Origin: Streptomyces sp. YIM 130001
Lineage (GTDB): Bacteria; Actinomycetota; Actinomycetes; Streptomycetales; Streptomycetaceae
DNA: 64,000 bases
Direction: 5' to 3'
NCBI RefSeq assembly: GCF_003574445.1
Contig: NZ_KZ984556.1
Coordinates: forward strand, 124,001-188,000
The position numbers and the translations under genes were made by a program. Numbering within the stretch: the first letter of the stretch is position 1; every line of letters begins with the position of its first letter. The notes beneath the pieces are model-generated. The model did not search any database. It had not been told where the DNA came from and worked only from the letters and a program-made list of their open reading frames with translations. Below are positions 1 through 10,206 of the stretch, in pieces.

Positions 1-249
1 CTCCTGCAGGGCGCGGGACCGCACGACCATCGCCGCGTGGTCCATCTCCTGCATCTCCTTGATGTCCGCGCCGGCCGCGAACACCTTCTCGCCGCCGTGG
101 ACGATCACGGCGCGCACGTCGTCCCGGCGTGCGGCCTCCTCGGCCAGCTCCTTGAGGCGGTCCTGAATGGCGACGTCGAGCGCGTTCATCGGCGGCCGGT
201 CGAGACGGATCGTGCCGACGCCTTCGGATACTTCGAGAGTCACGGTCAT
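1..249 (-). CDS. Enoyl-CoA hydratase/isomerase family protein, N-terminal part (runs off the window)
   Basis: The 83 codons inside the window begin with ATG at 249 and read MTVTLEVSEGVGTIRLDRPP, followed by MNALD. This is the usual opening of crotonase-fold enzymes, which hydrate or isomerise acyl-CoA thioesters in fatty acid and amino acid breakdown. Near residues 58-63 is FAAGADI, the typical A-G-x-D-I segment that forms the oxyanion hole. The catalytic glutamates lie beyond the window edge, so substrate and exact reaction cannot be judged. The gene is on the same strand as the two L,D-transpeptidase genes upstream of it, about 96 bp from the nearer one. Confidence 0.85.
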   Translation of the reverse strand, partial: MTVTLEVSEGVGTIRLDRPPMNALDVAIQDRLKELAEEAARRDDVRAVIVHGGEKVFAAGADIKEMQEMDHAAMVVRSRALQE

Positions 250-345
250 GGGGGGCAGGTTAATGCCCGTTCACAGATCGGGGCCCGGTGCGGTGAGTCA
301 CACCGCACCGGGCCCCCGAGTAGCTGGGCAACGACCTTCAGGCCG

Positions 346-1599
346 TCACTTCTCCCACTTGTCCCAGTCCAGGTTCCAGGCGTTCAGGCCGTTGTGCCAC
401 TGGACCTGCTTGTCCTTGGAGTTCTTGACCACGACCACGTCGCCGATCATGGAATTGCCGTAGAACCAGGCGGACGGGGTCTTCTTGTCGCCGCCCCCGC
501 GGGCGTCGCGCAGGCCGACGCATCCGTGGCTGACGTTGTCCGCGCCGAACGTCGACGGAGCCGCCCAGTAGTTGCCGTGTATGAAGGTGCCCGAGGTGGA
601 CAGGCGCATCGCGTGCGGGACGTCCTTGATGTCGTACTCGCCGCCGAAGCCGACGGTCTCGCCGTTCATGCGGGTCACCTTGAGCTTCTCGGTGATGACC
701 ATCTGGCCGTTGTACGTCGTGGTGCCCGGGGCGCCCGCGGTGATCGGGATGGTCTTGATGACCTTGCCGTCCCGCTCGATCTTCATCTTCTTGGACTTGG
801 CGTCGACGGTGGAGACCTGGCTGCGGCCGATGGTGAACGACACCGACTTGGACTGCTTGCCGTAGACGCCGGGGCGGCCCTCGACGCCGTCCAGGTTGAG
901 CCGGACCTTCACCTCGGTGCCGGGCTTCCAGTACTCCTCGGGGCGGAAGTCGATGCGGTCGTTGCCGTACCACTTGTGGCGGATCTCGACCTTGGGCGTC
1001 GAGGTGATCTCGATGGCGTTCTCGACGTCCTCGGGCTTGGTGATGCCCCGGGTGAAGTTGACGGAGAACGGCATCCCGACACCGACCTTCGTGCCGTCCT
1101 CGGGCGTGAAGTGGCCGACGAAGGTGTTCTGCGGGGTCAGGGTCGTGAAGGTGGTGTCCTTCGCGGACTCGCGCCCCTCGGAGTCCTTCGCGGTCGCGTG
1201 CACCTTGTACTTGGTGGAGGCGGCGAGGTGGTGGGCCGGCTTCCAGGCCGCACCACTCTTGGTGATCTTGCCGTCTATGGTGTTGCCCTCGGCGTCGCTG
1301 ACCTCGACCTCGGTCAGCTTGCCCTTCTCCGCGGTGATCCGCAGCGCGCCGCTGGTGGCGACGGACTTGGCCTTGTCCTTCGGCGCGATGGCGACGACCG
1401 CTGCCGAGGGCTCGTTGTTCTTCTGCCGGCCCGCGCCCGCTCCGGACTTGTCGTCGTCGGAGTCCGAGCCTCCGCCGCCCCCGCAGGCGGTCACGGCGAA
1501 CAGCACCGTGGTGAGGAGGAGTCCGAGCGGACCACCGCGCCGCCCGCGCCGGCGCTGCTTCGCATCAACCGATGCCCCCGAGATCGGTCGCCCGTTCAC
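346..1599 (-). CDS. L,D-transpeptidase lipoprotein (Ig-like plus YkuD domains)
   Basis: Predicted cell-wall enzyme of 417 residues that forms 3-3 cross-links between peptidoglycan stems outside the membrane. The GTG start at 1599 is chosen over the GTG at 1617 because GAGGGGAG sits 6 nt before it and lies inside the longer frame. A basic N-terminus and hydrophobic stretch end in a lipobox (VTAC, Cys39), so the protein should be a lipoprotein. An acidic linker follows, then Ig-like repeats (about residues 60-240). The C-terminal YkuD domain carries the motif SHGCVGLR with the catalytic Cys near 360 and His 358. A paralogue lies immediately upstream. Family assignment is secure; the individual role is inferred. 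Confidence 0.93.
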   Translation of the reverse strand: MNGRPISGASVDAKQRRRGRRGGPLGLLLTTVLFAVTACGGGGGSDSDDDKSGAGAGRQKNNEPSAAVVAIAPKDKAKSVATSGALRITAEKGKLTEVEVSDAEGNTIDGKITKSGAAWKPAHHLAASTKYKVHATAKDSEGRESAKDTTFTTLTPQNTFVGHFTPEDGTKVGVGMPFSVNFTRGITKPEDVENAIEITSTPKVEIRHKWYGNDRIDFRPEEYWKPGTEVKVRLNLDGVEGRPGVYGKQSKSVSFTIGRSQVSTVDAKSKKMKIERDGKVIKTIPITAGAPGTTTYNGQMVITEKLKVTRMNGETVGFGGEYDIKDVPHAMRLSTSGTFIHGNYWAAPSTFGADNVSHGCVGLRDARGGGDKKTPSAWFYGNSMIGDVVVVKNSKDKQVQWHNGLNAWNLDWDKWEK

Positions 1600-1655
1600 G
1601 TATTTCTCCCCTCGCACGGCCTGGTCAGGCCCGCCCCAGCGCGATCGCGCACACT

Positions 1656-1684
1656 GCGATAGATAACCACAGCTCCTGCTTCAA
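1656..1684 (-). promoter_or_regulatory. Candidate promoter of the first L,D-transpeptidase gene
   Basis: On the minus strand TTGAAG (1684-1679) and TATCGC (1661-1656) are separated by 17 nt and lie about 57 nt before the GTG start. This is a fair match to a housekeeping promoter. No clear extracytoplasmic sigma factor motif was found here. Confidence 0.35.
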
Positions 1685-1779
1685 GGAATCCCCCGCCGTG
1701 TCACCGTTCAGTCCCAACTGTGCGCACGGCGGGCGCCTTCCGGTCGCACCGGGTGAAGGGCCGTGCCAGGGCCGTCCGT

Positions 1780-3003
1780 TCAGCGCTCGGCGGAGCCCGC
1801 GCGCCACTTCTTCCAGTCGAGGTTCCAGCCGCCGAGGCCGTTGTCCGCCGCGACGGTCTTGTCCTTCGAGCCGGTCACCTCGACCACGTCACCGATCAGG
1901 GTGCGGTCGAAGAACCAGCCGCCCGGCGCCTCGGAGCTGCCGCCCTTCACGTCCCGCAGGCCCACACAGCCGTGGCTGACGTTGTCCGCACCGAACGTGG
2001 ACGGGGGCGCCCAGTAGTTGCCGTGCAGGAACGTGCCCGAGGTGGTCAGGCGGATGGCGTGCGGTACGTCCGGGATGTCGTACTCGCCCTTGCCGTCGCT
2101 GTCGGTGAAGCCGACCGTCGCGCCGTTCATCCGGGTCACGTCGAGCATCTCGGTGACCACCATCTTGCCGTTGTACGTGGTGCTCTTGGGGGCGCCGGCG
2201 GTGATGGGGACCGTGGAGAGGAGCTCGCCGTCGCGGCGTACCTCCATGGTGTGGGCGGCCGCGTCGACCTTGGAGGTCTGGCTGCGGCCGACGGTGAAGC
2301 CGAAACTCTTGTCCTGCAGTCCGTAGACGCCCGGGGCGGCCTGCACGTCGCGCAGCCCGAGATCCACGGTGACGTTCGTGCCGGGTTCCCAGTACTTCTC
2401 GGGGCGGAAGTCGATGCGGTTCCTGCCGAACCAGTGGCCCACGACCTCGACTTCGGGGTCGGCCTTGATCTTGATGGCACGCTCGACCGCTCGGCGGTCG
2501 GTGATGTCGCGGTTGAACTCGAGCGAGACGATCATGCCGGTGCCCACGGTGGAGCGGTTCTCGGGCGTCACGTAGGCGACGAAGCGTTCCTCCGGCACGA
2601 AGGTGGTGAAGGTGGTGTGCCGGGCCAGTCGGCGTCCGTGTCCGTCGAGGGCGACCACGTCCACGGTGTACTTCGCGGCGAGCTTGAGGCGTTCGGCCGG
2701 GTGCCAGCTCAGCCCGTCCGGGGCGACGTGGCCGCGGACGACGCGGTCCCTGGCGTCCTGGTGGCGGACGACGCTCACCGACTCGATGCGTCCGTCCGGG
2801 ACCTTCACCTCGAGGTGCTGGTCGGCCCGTACGCCGCGTTTGCCGTCGTCGGGGGTCACCTGGATCGCGTCCTCGGGCGAGCGCGGCTTGCCGAGCATCC
2901 CGTCGAAGCCGCCGCCGGTGCACCCGGCGACCAGCGCTGCCCATGTCAGTACGGCGGCCAAGGCGGCCCCTGCGCGCCGTGCGCGCCTCGAAACCTGGTT
3001 CAC
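1780..3003 (-). CDS. L,D-transpeptidase lipoprotein, paralogue of the downstream gene
   Basis: A second 3-3 peptidoglycan cross-linking enzyme, 407 residues from the GTG at 3003, which has GGGGAG three bases upstream; longer frames lack a better site. Residues 1-28 form a signal ending in VAGC (lipobox Cys28). Two Ig-like repeats precede the YkuD domain, which contains HGNYWAPPSTFGADNVSHGC with the catalytic Cys near 346. It aligns with the 346-1599 product over its whole length, including the closing GGWNLDWKKW segment, so the two genes are an old tandem duplication. Both begin GTG-AAC. They are 180 bp apart, enough for separate promoters. Confidence 0.93.
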   Translation of the reverse strand: MNQVSRRARRAGAALAAVLTWAALVAGCTGGGFDGMLGKPRSPEDAIQVTPDDGKRGVRADQHLEVKVPDGRIESVSVVRHQDARDRVVRGHVAPDGLSWHPAERLKLAAKYTVDVVALDGHGRRLARHTTFTTFVPEERFVAYVTPENRSTVGTGMIVSLEFNRDITDRRAVERAIKIKADPEVEVVGHWFGRNRIDFRPEKYWEPGTNVTVDLGLRDVQAAPGVYGLQDKSFGFTVGRSQTSKVDAAAHTMEVRRDGELLSTVPITAGAPKSTTYNGKMVVTEMLDVTRMNGATVGFTDSDGKGEYDIPDVPHAIRLTTSGTFLHGNYWAPPSTFGADNVSHGCVGLRDVKGGSSEAPGGWFFDRTLIGDVVEVTGSKDKTVAADNGLGGWNLDWKKWRAGSAER

Positions 3004-3155
3004 GTGCTCCCCAACGACCACCACCCGTCCTGGGAAACGTGAGCTTGCGCCCCGACCGGGGCAGAACCCTGGGGAGGACCGGCGAGGAGAGCCGCGGCCG
3101 GGACGCCGCGAACCCTCCGTCCAGCAGGTCTCATCGAGCCGCAGGAGGCCCGCAG

Positions 3156-5462
<2,307 letters not shown>

Positions 5463-5500
5463 CCGTTCACGGGCGGCGGCGATGTCCTACGCTCCCGAGT

Positions 5501-5908
5501 GTGGCCGTCTTCCGGATCTCGCGTCGTACGCAGCTGTCACCCGAGGAGGCGTGGCGGCGGGTGACCGACTGGCCGCGGCACCGGGCGCCGTTCACCCGGG
5601 TCAGCGGGGACCGGAACAGGGTGGTGGCCCGTACCCGGATCGGCCCGGTGGGGTTCGACGATCCGATGGACGTCGTCGCGTGGTCGCCGCCGCACCGGTG
5701 CCGTCTGGAGAAGCGGGGCCGGGTGGTGCGGGGCTGGGCGGAGATCGAGGTCGCCTCCGCTGCGGGCGGGGGTGCCGTGGTGGTGTGGCGGGAGAGTCTG
5801 CGGGTGCTCGGGGTGCCGGGTGTGGCCGATCCGCTGGTCGCGTGGGTGGGGCGGCGGGTGTTCGGGCGGCAGGTGGATGTGCTGCTCGCCGGTCCTCGCC
5901 GCCCCTGA
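5501..5908 (+). CDS. SRPBCC / polyketide-cyclase-like protein
   Basis: 135 residues starting at a GTG with no ribosome binding site. The sequence TACGCT at 5488-5493 lies 7 nt before it, which suggests a leaderless transcript. The opening AVFRISRRTQLSPEEAWRRVTDW, a central VVAWSPPHRCRLEKRG and the Arg/Val-rich ending fit the START/SRPBCC fold, a hydrophobic-cavity domain found in polyketide cyclases, coenzyme Q carriers and toxin RatA. No catalytic residues can be assigned, so ligand and role are unknown. It is convergent with the response regulator gene, 21 bp away. Confidence 0.75.
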   Translation: MAVFRISRRTQLSPEEAWRRVTDWPRHRAPFTRVSGDRNRVVARTRIGPVGFDDPMDVVAWSPPHRCRLEKRGRVVRGWAEIEVASAAGGGAVVVWRESLRVLGVPGVADPLVAWVGRRVFGRQVDVLLAGPRRP

Positions 5909-5929
5909 ACGCCTGCGGGCGGGGGCCGG

Positions 5930-6601
5930 TCAGCTGCTTCCGAGGATGCCCCGGTCGTAGGCGACGGCGACGGCCGATGCGCGGTCGTTGGCGTCCAACT
6001 TGCCGTAGATATGCGTCAGATGGGTCTTCACCGTCGCCTCGCTGATGAAGAGCAGGCGGGCGATCTCGCGGTTCGACGTGCCCTTGGCGACCAGCGCGAG
6101 GACCTCGCGTTCGCGGGTGGAGAGCGCCGCGTCGGCCGGCGGCTGGGGGGTGCGTACGGCGGTGACCAGGCGGGACGCGACGGCGGGTGACAGGACGGTG
6201 CGGCCCCCCGCGGCGGCGCGGACCGCGGCGAACAGTTCGTCGCGCGGTGCGTCTTTCAGGAGATAGCCGGTGGCACCGGCCTCGATCGCGGGCAATGTGT
6301 CGGAGTCGGTGTCGTACGTGGTGAGGACGAGGACCTTGGAACGGGCGCCGCCGCGAGTCAGTGCGCGGATGGCGTCGACTCCGTCGCCGCCCGGCATGCG
6401 CAGGTCCATCAGTACGACATCGGGGTCGAGACGGCCGGTCAGGGCCACGCCCTCGACGCCGTCGCCGGCCTCGCCGAGCACGGTGAAACCGGGCTCCGCC
6501 TCGAACATGCCCCGCAGTCCGTCGCGCACCACGGGATGGTCGTCGACGATGAGCAGGGTGATCGCGGCGCCGCTCGTGGCCCGGCTGGGAACGTCAGTCA
6601 T
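5930..6601 (-). CDS. NarL/LuxR-family response regulator (DesR-like)
   Basis: A 223-residue transcription regulator: receiver domain with the acidic pair VDDH at 19-22 and the phospho-acceptor Asp66 in VVLMDLRMP, then a LuxR-type helix-turn-helix with the standard ALSTREREVLALVAKG and SNREIARLLFISEATVKTH. The ATG at 6601 overlaps the end of the sensor kinase gene by 8 bp, so the two are translationally coupled. It is the last gene of the operon ATPase-permease-kinase-regulator, as in bacterial DesKR-type modules that sense membrane or drug stress and control a linked transporter. The 20-bp dyad upstream of the operon is a natural candidate target, but this is inference. Confidence 0.93.
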   Translation of the reverse strand: MTDVPSRATSGAAITLLIVDDHPVVRDGLRGMFEAEPGFTVLGEAGDGVEGVALTGRLDPDVVLMDLRMPGGDGVDAIRALTRGGARSKVLVLTTYDTDSDTLPAIEAGATGYLLKDAPRDELFAAVRAAAGGRTVLSPAVASRLVTAVRTPQPPADAALSTREREVLALVAKGTSNREIARLLFISEATVKTHLTHIYGKLDANDRASAVAVAYDRGILGSS

Positions 6602-7889
6602 GGGGCACCCACGGTACGCGAGCGGAGATCGCGGTCCCCGCGCCGGGCTCGGACTCGATCGCGACACTGCCGGCGACGCGTTCGGCCCGCGCGCGCATGC
6701 CGTCGAGACCGAAGCCGCCCGTGCGGGTGCGTCGGGCCGGGGTGGTGAGGTCGAAGCCGCGTCCGTCGTCCCTGATGTCGAGAGCCACCTCGTCGTCCAT
6801 GTACGAGAGGGTGACGCCGGCCCGTCCGGCTCCGGCGTGCCGTCCGGTGTTGGACAGCGCCTCCTGCGCGATGCGCAGCAGGGTCGCCTCGACCTCCTCG
6901 TGCAGCGGCGCGGGCCGTCCGGTCACCGTGAACCGGGCCTGTACGCCGGTGCGTTCGCCCCAGTCCGCGACGGTCTTGTGCAGTGCGTCGGGCAGCGTGT
7001 CGGCGGCGAGGGCGACCGGGGAGAGGTTCTGCACCGATCGGCGGGCCTCGCCGAGGCTGTGCCGGGCGAGGTTCGCCGCCCGGTCCACGTGTTCGCGCGC
7101 CAGGTCGCGGTCCTCGGTGGCGGCCACCACCTGGAGCTGGGCGATGATGCCGGTCAGGCCCTGGGCGAGAGTGTCGTGGATCTCGGCGGCGAGCCGGCGG
7201 CGTTCGTCGGCGACGCCGGCCTCGCGGGCCTGGACGAGGAGTTGGGCGTGGAGACCGGCGTTCTCGGCGAGGGCGGTCTCCAGGCGGGCGTTGGTGTGCT
7301 CGAGTTCGGTGATGGTCGCGGCCTGGGCCTCGGCCTCCTCGATCTCCTTGGCCCCGATGTGGCCGAAGAACAGGCTGAGTCCGGCGTGCAGGGTGAGCAG
7401 TCCGCCGAGGGCGACCCAGCCCATCTCGTCGTCGGGCGGCTTTCCTCCCAGGTTCGACCACGCCATGATCGCGGCAGTGGTCAGGAGACCCGCTCGGGTG
7501 CGCGTGATGCCCGGCAGCAGGCGTCCGGAGTCGAAGTAGCCGATCACCGCGAAGACGCCGAAGAAGCCGTTCATCGAGGTGAGGGCCATGGCGAGAACGG
7601 CGCGCGCCCAGAAGTACACCTGGCCGGCGACCGCGCCCGGCGGGGCGACCAGCGGCTGCGGGGCGCGCGTCCGGTTGTTCCACCACACCTGCAGCAGTAC
7701 GGCCGCGAGGATCGTCGGTGCCAGCATCACCCAGCGGGACGCGGGGTGGATGACGCCGGTGGTGGCCATGGCGAGGAAGGCGGACACCGCGAGCATGGCG
7801 AAGGGGGCCCAGCGGAAGAACCAGGCCCAGCGCTGCGCGAGGGCCATGGTCAGCGCGTGCCGGGCGTCGTCCCGTTCTCGATCGGACAT
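6594..7889 (-). CDS. DesK-type sensor histidine kinase
   Basis: 431 residues. About five hydrophobic segments (residues 26-45, 54-70, 92-118, 133-146, 157-175) anchor it in the membrane. A coiled-coil stretch (about 182-235) leads to the HisKA_3 dimerisation helix with phospho-acceptor His238 in AAEIHDTLAQG. The ATPase domain shows EALSNTGRHAGA and DDGRGF, then GGFGLDGMRARA. This is the architecture of DesK/LiaS kinases that read the state of the membrane. The start at 7889 follows from the MSDRERDDARH opening. Its stop overlaps the response regulator start. Confidence 0.93.
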   Translation of the reverse strand: MSDRERDDARHALTMALAQRWAWFFRWAPFAMLAVSAFLAMATTGVIHPASRWVMLAPTILAAVLLQVWWNNRTRAPQPLVAPPGAVAGQVYFWARAVLAMALTSMNGFFGVFAVIGYFDSGRLLPGITRTRAGLLTTAAIMAWSNLGGKPPDDEMGWVALGGLLTLHAGLSLFFGHIGAKEIEEAEAQAATITELEHTNARLETALAENAGLHAQLLVQAREAGVADERRRLAAEIHDTLAQGLTGIIAQLQVVAATEDRDLAREHVDRAANLARHSLGEARRSVQNLSPVALAADTLPDALHKTVADWGERTGVQARFTVTGRPAPLHEEVEATLLRIAQEALSNTGRHAGAGRAGVTLSYMDDEVALDIRDDGRGFDLTTPARRTRTGGFGLDGMRARAERVAGSVAIESEPGAGTAISARVPWVPHD

Positions 7890-8134
7890 AGGGCCCAGGA
7901 TGCCCCGGCAGCCCGCGGATGCGGGGCCGGGGCCGAGGCGATGGCGGGGGCGCGGGTCGGCGGGGGCCGTCGTCGTCCTCTCCGGTCCGCCTCCCGCCGC
8001 TCGGGTTGCTGCCGTCACTGCGGCAGCTCCGGCTGGTGCGGCTGGTGCGGCAGCTCCGGCTGGTGCGGCGGCTTCGGCGGTGGACCGGTCCGTCGTTCCC
8101 GTCGAGCTCTCGTGGTGGCTCATGGTGTGGGCCG

Positions 8135-8941
8135 TCACTCCCAGCGGAACCAGCGGGCCGCGGCCGCGAGCAGGACGACCACCCACAGTGCGGTCACACC
8201 GAGGTGTACGAGGTCGGGGAAGGCACCGGTGGCCGCTTCGTTGAGGGCCCCCGAGGAGGCGCCGAGCGGCGTCAGCTCCACGATGTTGCGCAGGGCGTCG
8301 GGCATGGTCTCGACCGGCGCCCACACACCGGCGGTGAACATCATCGGGAAGAAGATCACCGTGCCCACCGCCTGCGCGGCCTTGATCGTGCGCGAGATCG
8401 CCGCGATCACCGCGCCGACGGCGAGGGCCGCGAGCGCGGCGAGCAGCGCGGCCAGGCCGTATCCCGCGAGCTGCCGGGGCAGCGCCACGTCGAAGGCGAG
8501 CCGTCCGACGGCGAGCGCCAGCAGCGCGGCGACGGCGATCGCGACGGCATGCAGCACCACCTGCGCGGTGATCAGCATCGACGGGCGGGCCGGTGTCGCC
8601 GAGAGGCGCCGCAGAATGCCGCGTTCCCGATAGGTGGTGAGCACGCCGGGCATCACCTGCACGCCGGCGGTGATCATGCCGAGAAGTACGGCGATGGGGA
8701 CGTAGAGGTCGATGACCCGGCGCCCGCCGAGCGAGTCGTCGACCTCCCGGAAGGCGGGGATCAGGCCGAGGATGACCATCAGGAGGGTCGGGAACACCAT
8801 GACCCAGAACAGCGCCGCGGGCTCCCTGCGGAACAAGACCGCCTCGGTCCGCAGAACGGCGCGGAACGCGGCACGGCGGCGCCTCGGGTCCTGCACGAGG
8901 CCGGGCGCCGGGGCGGGCGCGGAGGTGGGTTGGGCGGACAT
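8135..8941 (-). CDS. ABC-2 type transporter permease
   Basis: 268 residues with six predicted membrane spans and the ABC2_membrane layout. The first span lies at about 40-60, followed by YVPIAVLLGMITAGVQVMPGVLTTYRERGILRRL, the conserved E-R-G-x-L-R-R-L motif near the coupling helix. It is the membrane half of an exporter whose ATPase is encoded 100 bp upstream on the same strand. Such pairs next to DesKR systems often export drugs or lipids, or sense antibiotics; the substrate is not predictable here. Confidence 0.9.
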   Translation of the reverse strand: MSAQPTSAPAPAPGLVQDPRRRRAAFRAVLRTEAVLFRREPAALFWVMVFPTLLMVILGLIPAFREVDDSLGGRRVIDLYVPIAVLLGMITAGVQVMPGVLTTYRERGILRRLSATPARPSMLITAQVVLHAVAIAVAALLALAVGRLAFDVALPRQLAGYGLAALLAALAALAVGAVIAAISRTIKAAQAVGTVIFFPMMFTAGVWAPVETMPDALRNIVELTPLGASSGALNEAATGAFPDLVHLGVTALWVVVLLAAAARWFRWE

Positions 8942-9041
8942 GAGGACTCCGTAGTCGTCGGTGGGGCGCCGGTGGGGTGCGGCGTCCGGGCGGTGGCGGC
9001 GCCGGGCGCGTCGGGCGTCGGGTGGTGCCGGGCGCGCTGGT

Positions 9042-10028
9042 TCAGGCGTCGGTCGTGGTGGCCGTCCGCGCGCGCTCCCGGCCACCGGTGCCGGACTCAC
9101 CGGTGCCGGCCTCCGGCTCCCGCTCCTGCGTGAGGTCCAGGAACGCGTCGTCGAGCGTGGCGTCCACGACGTGCAGCTGGCCCGCGGTGATGCCCCGGCG
9201 TACCAGGAGGGTGATGACCGCGTTCACGGTCTCGTCGGTACCGGTGATCTCGACCCGCCCGCGCTTGTCGCCCACCGAACCGGCGCCGGGCAGCGCGGCG
9301 AGCTCCGCCGGATCCAGCGGCGCGGACGGTACGAACGACATGACGCTGGGGCTGGTGGCGCGCCCGATCAGGCCCTCGGGGGTGTCGAGCGCGGCGATCC
9401 GGCCCTTGTCGATCACCGCGATCCGGTCGCAGAGCCGCTGCGCCTCCTCCATGAAGTGGGTGACGAGCAGCACGGTGACCCCGCCGGCCCGTACCTCCTC
9501 GATCAGCTCCCAGGTGTCGCGGCGGGCACGCGGGTCGAGGCCGGTGGTGAGCTCGTCGAGCACCACGACGCGGGGGTTGCCGATGAGGGCGAGGGCGATG
9601 AAGAGGCGCTGCTTCTGGCCGCCGCTGAGCTTCGCGAAGCGGGCGCCGAGGCGGTCGGTGATACCGAGCCGTTCGGCGAGCGGGCGCCAGTCGGCGGGGT
9701 TCCGGTAGAAGGAGCTGTACAGCTCCAGGGCCTCCCGGACGGTGATCTTGGCCTGCAGCTCGCTCTCCTGGAGCTGCGAGCCGAGCAGTTCGGTGACCCG
9801 GTCGTGGTCGGCGACGGGATCGAGCCCGGCGATGCGCACCCGGCCCGCGTCGGGCACCCGCAGCCCCTCGACGCATTCGACGGTCGTCGTCTTGCCCGCT
9901 CCGTTCGGACCGAGGATCCCGAAGATCTCTCCCTCGCCCACCTCGAACGACACCCCGTCCACGACGGTCCGTTCCCCGTAGGCCTTGACCAGTCCGCTGA
10001 CTTCGATGATGGGCGCGTGGCTTGGCAT
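9042..10028 (-). CDS. ABC transporter ATP-binding protein (DrrA-like)
   Basis: 328-residue nucleotide-binding subunit of the exporter formed with the downstream permease. It has Walker A GPNGAGKT at 40-47, signature KLSGGQKQRL, Walker B VVVLDELTTGLD and the H-loop in LLVTHFMEEA. The roughly 80-residue C-terminal extension is like that of DrrA-type daunorubicin exporters. The ATG at 10028 may be leaderless, since CAGGAT lies 6 nt upstream. It is the first gene of the four-gene operon that ends with the kinase and regulator. Confidence 0.93.
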   Translation of the reverse strand: MPSHAPIIEVSGLVKAYGERTVVDGVSFEVGEGEIFGILGPNGAGKTTTVECVEGLRVPDAGRVRIAGLDPVADHDRVTELLGSQLQESELQAKITVREALELYSSFYRNPADWRPLAERLGITDRLGARFAKLSGGQKQRLFIALALIGNPRVVVLDELTTGLDPRARRDTWELIEEVRAGGVTVLLVTHFMEEAQRLCDRIAVIDKGRIAALDTPEGLIGRATSPSVMSFVPSAPLDPAELAALPGAGSVGDKRGRVEITGTDETVNAVITLLVRRGITAGQLHVVDATLDDAFLDLTQEREPEAGTGESGTGGRERARTATTTDA

Positions 10029-10085
10029 ACCCCGATCCTGGCGGAGCGCGCCCGCCCGGCACATCGCCCATCACGCTCGACGGCG

Positions 10086-10105
10086 CATCAGCCGATCGGT
10101 TGATG
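10086..10105. promoter_or_regulatory. 20-bp dyad between divergent transporter operons (candidate operator)
   Basis: CATCAGCCGATCGGTTGATG is its own reverse complement at 18 of 20 positions, with a perfect CCGATCGG core. It lies 58 bp upstream of the ABC/DesKR operon and 102 bp upstream of the divergent exporter pair. A response regulator or another dimeric repressor could bind it; the DesR-like regulator at 5930-6601 is the first candidate. Confidence 0.5.
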
Positions 10106-10206
10106 GCCGGGGCGGACCGCGGGTCGCCGTGTCCGCGGGTCGAGTCGGTTGCGTACGGCGGAAATCCGGTGGGACCTGTCAGTGGTGAATCGTAGGCTCG
10201 CTCCTG

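Noticed and set aside
1600..1617. GTG at 1617 as start of the first L,D-transpeptidase
   Set aside because: The only good ribosome binding site lies between it and the GTG at 1599.
37..1662. Long plus-strand open frame opposite the first L,D-transpeptidase
   Set aside because: Low-complexity Val/Gly/Asp-rich translation; the other strand has a lipobox and a HGC catalytic motif.
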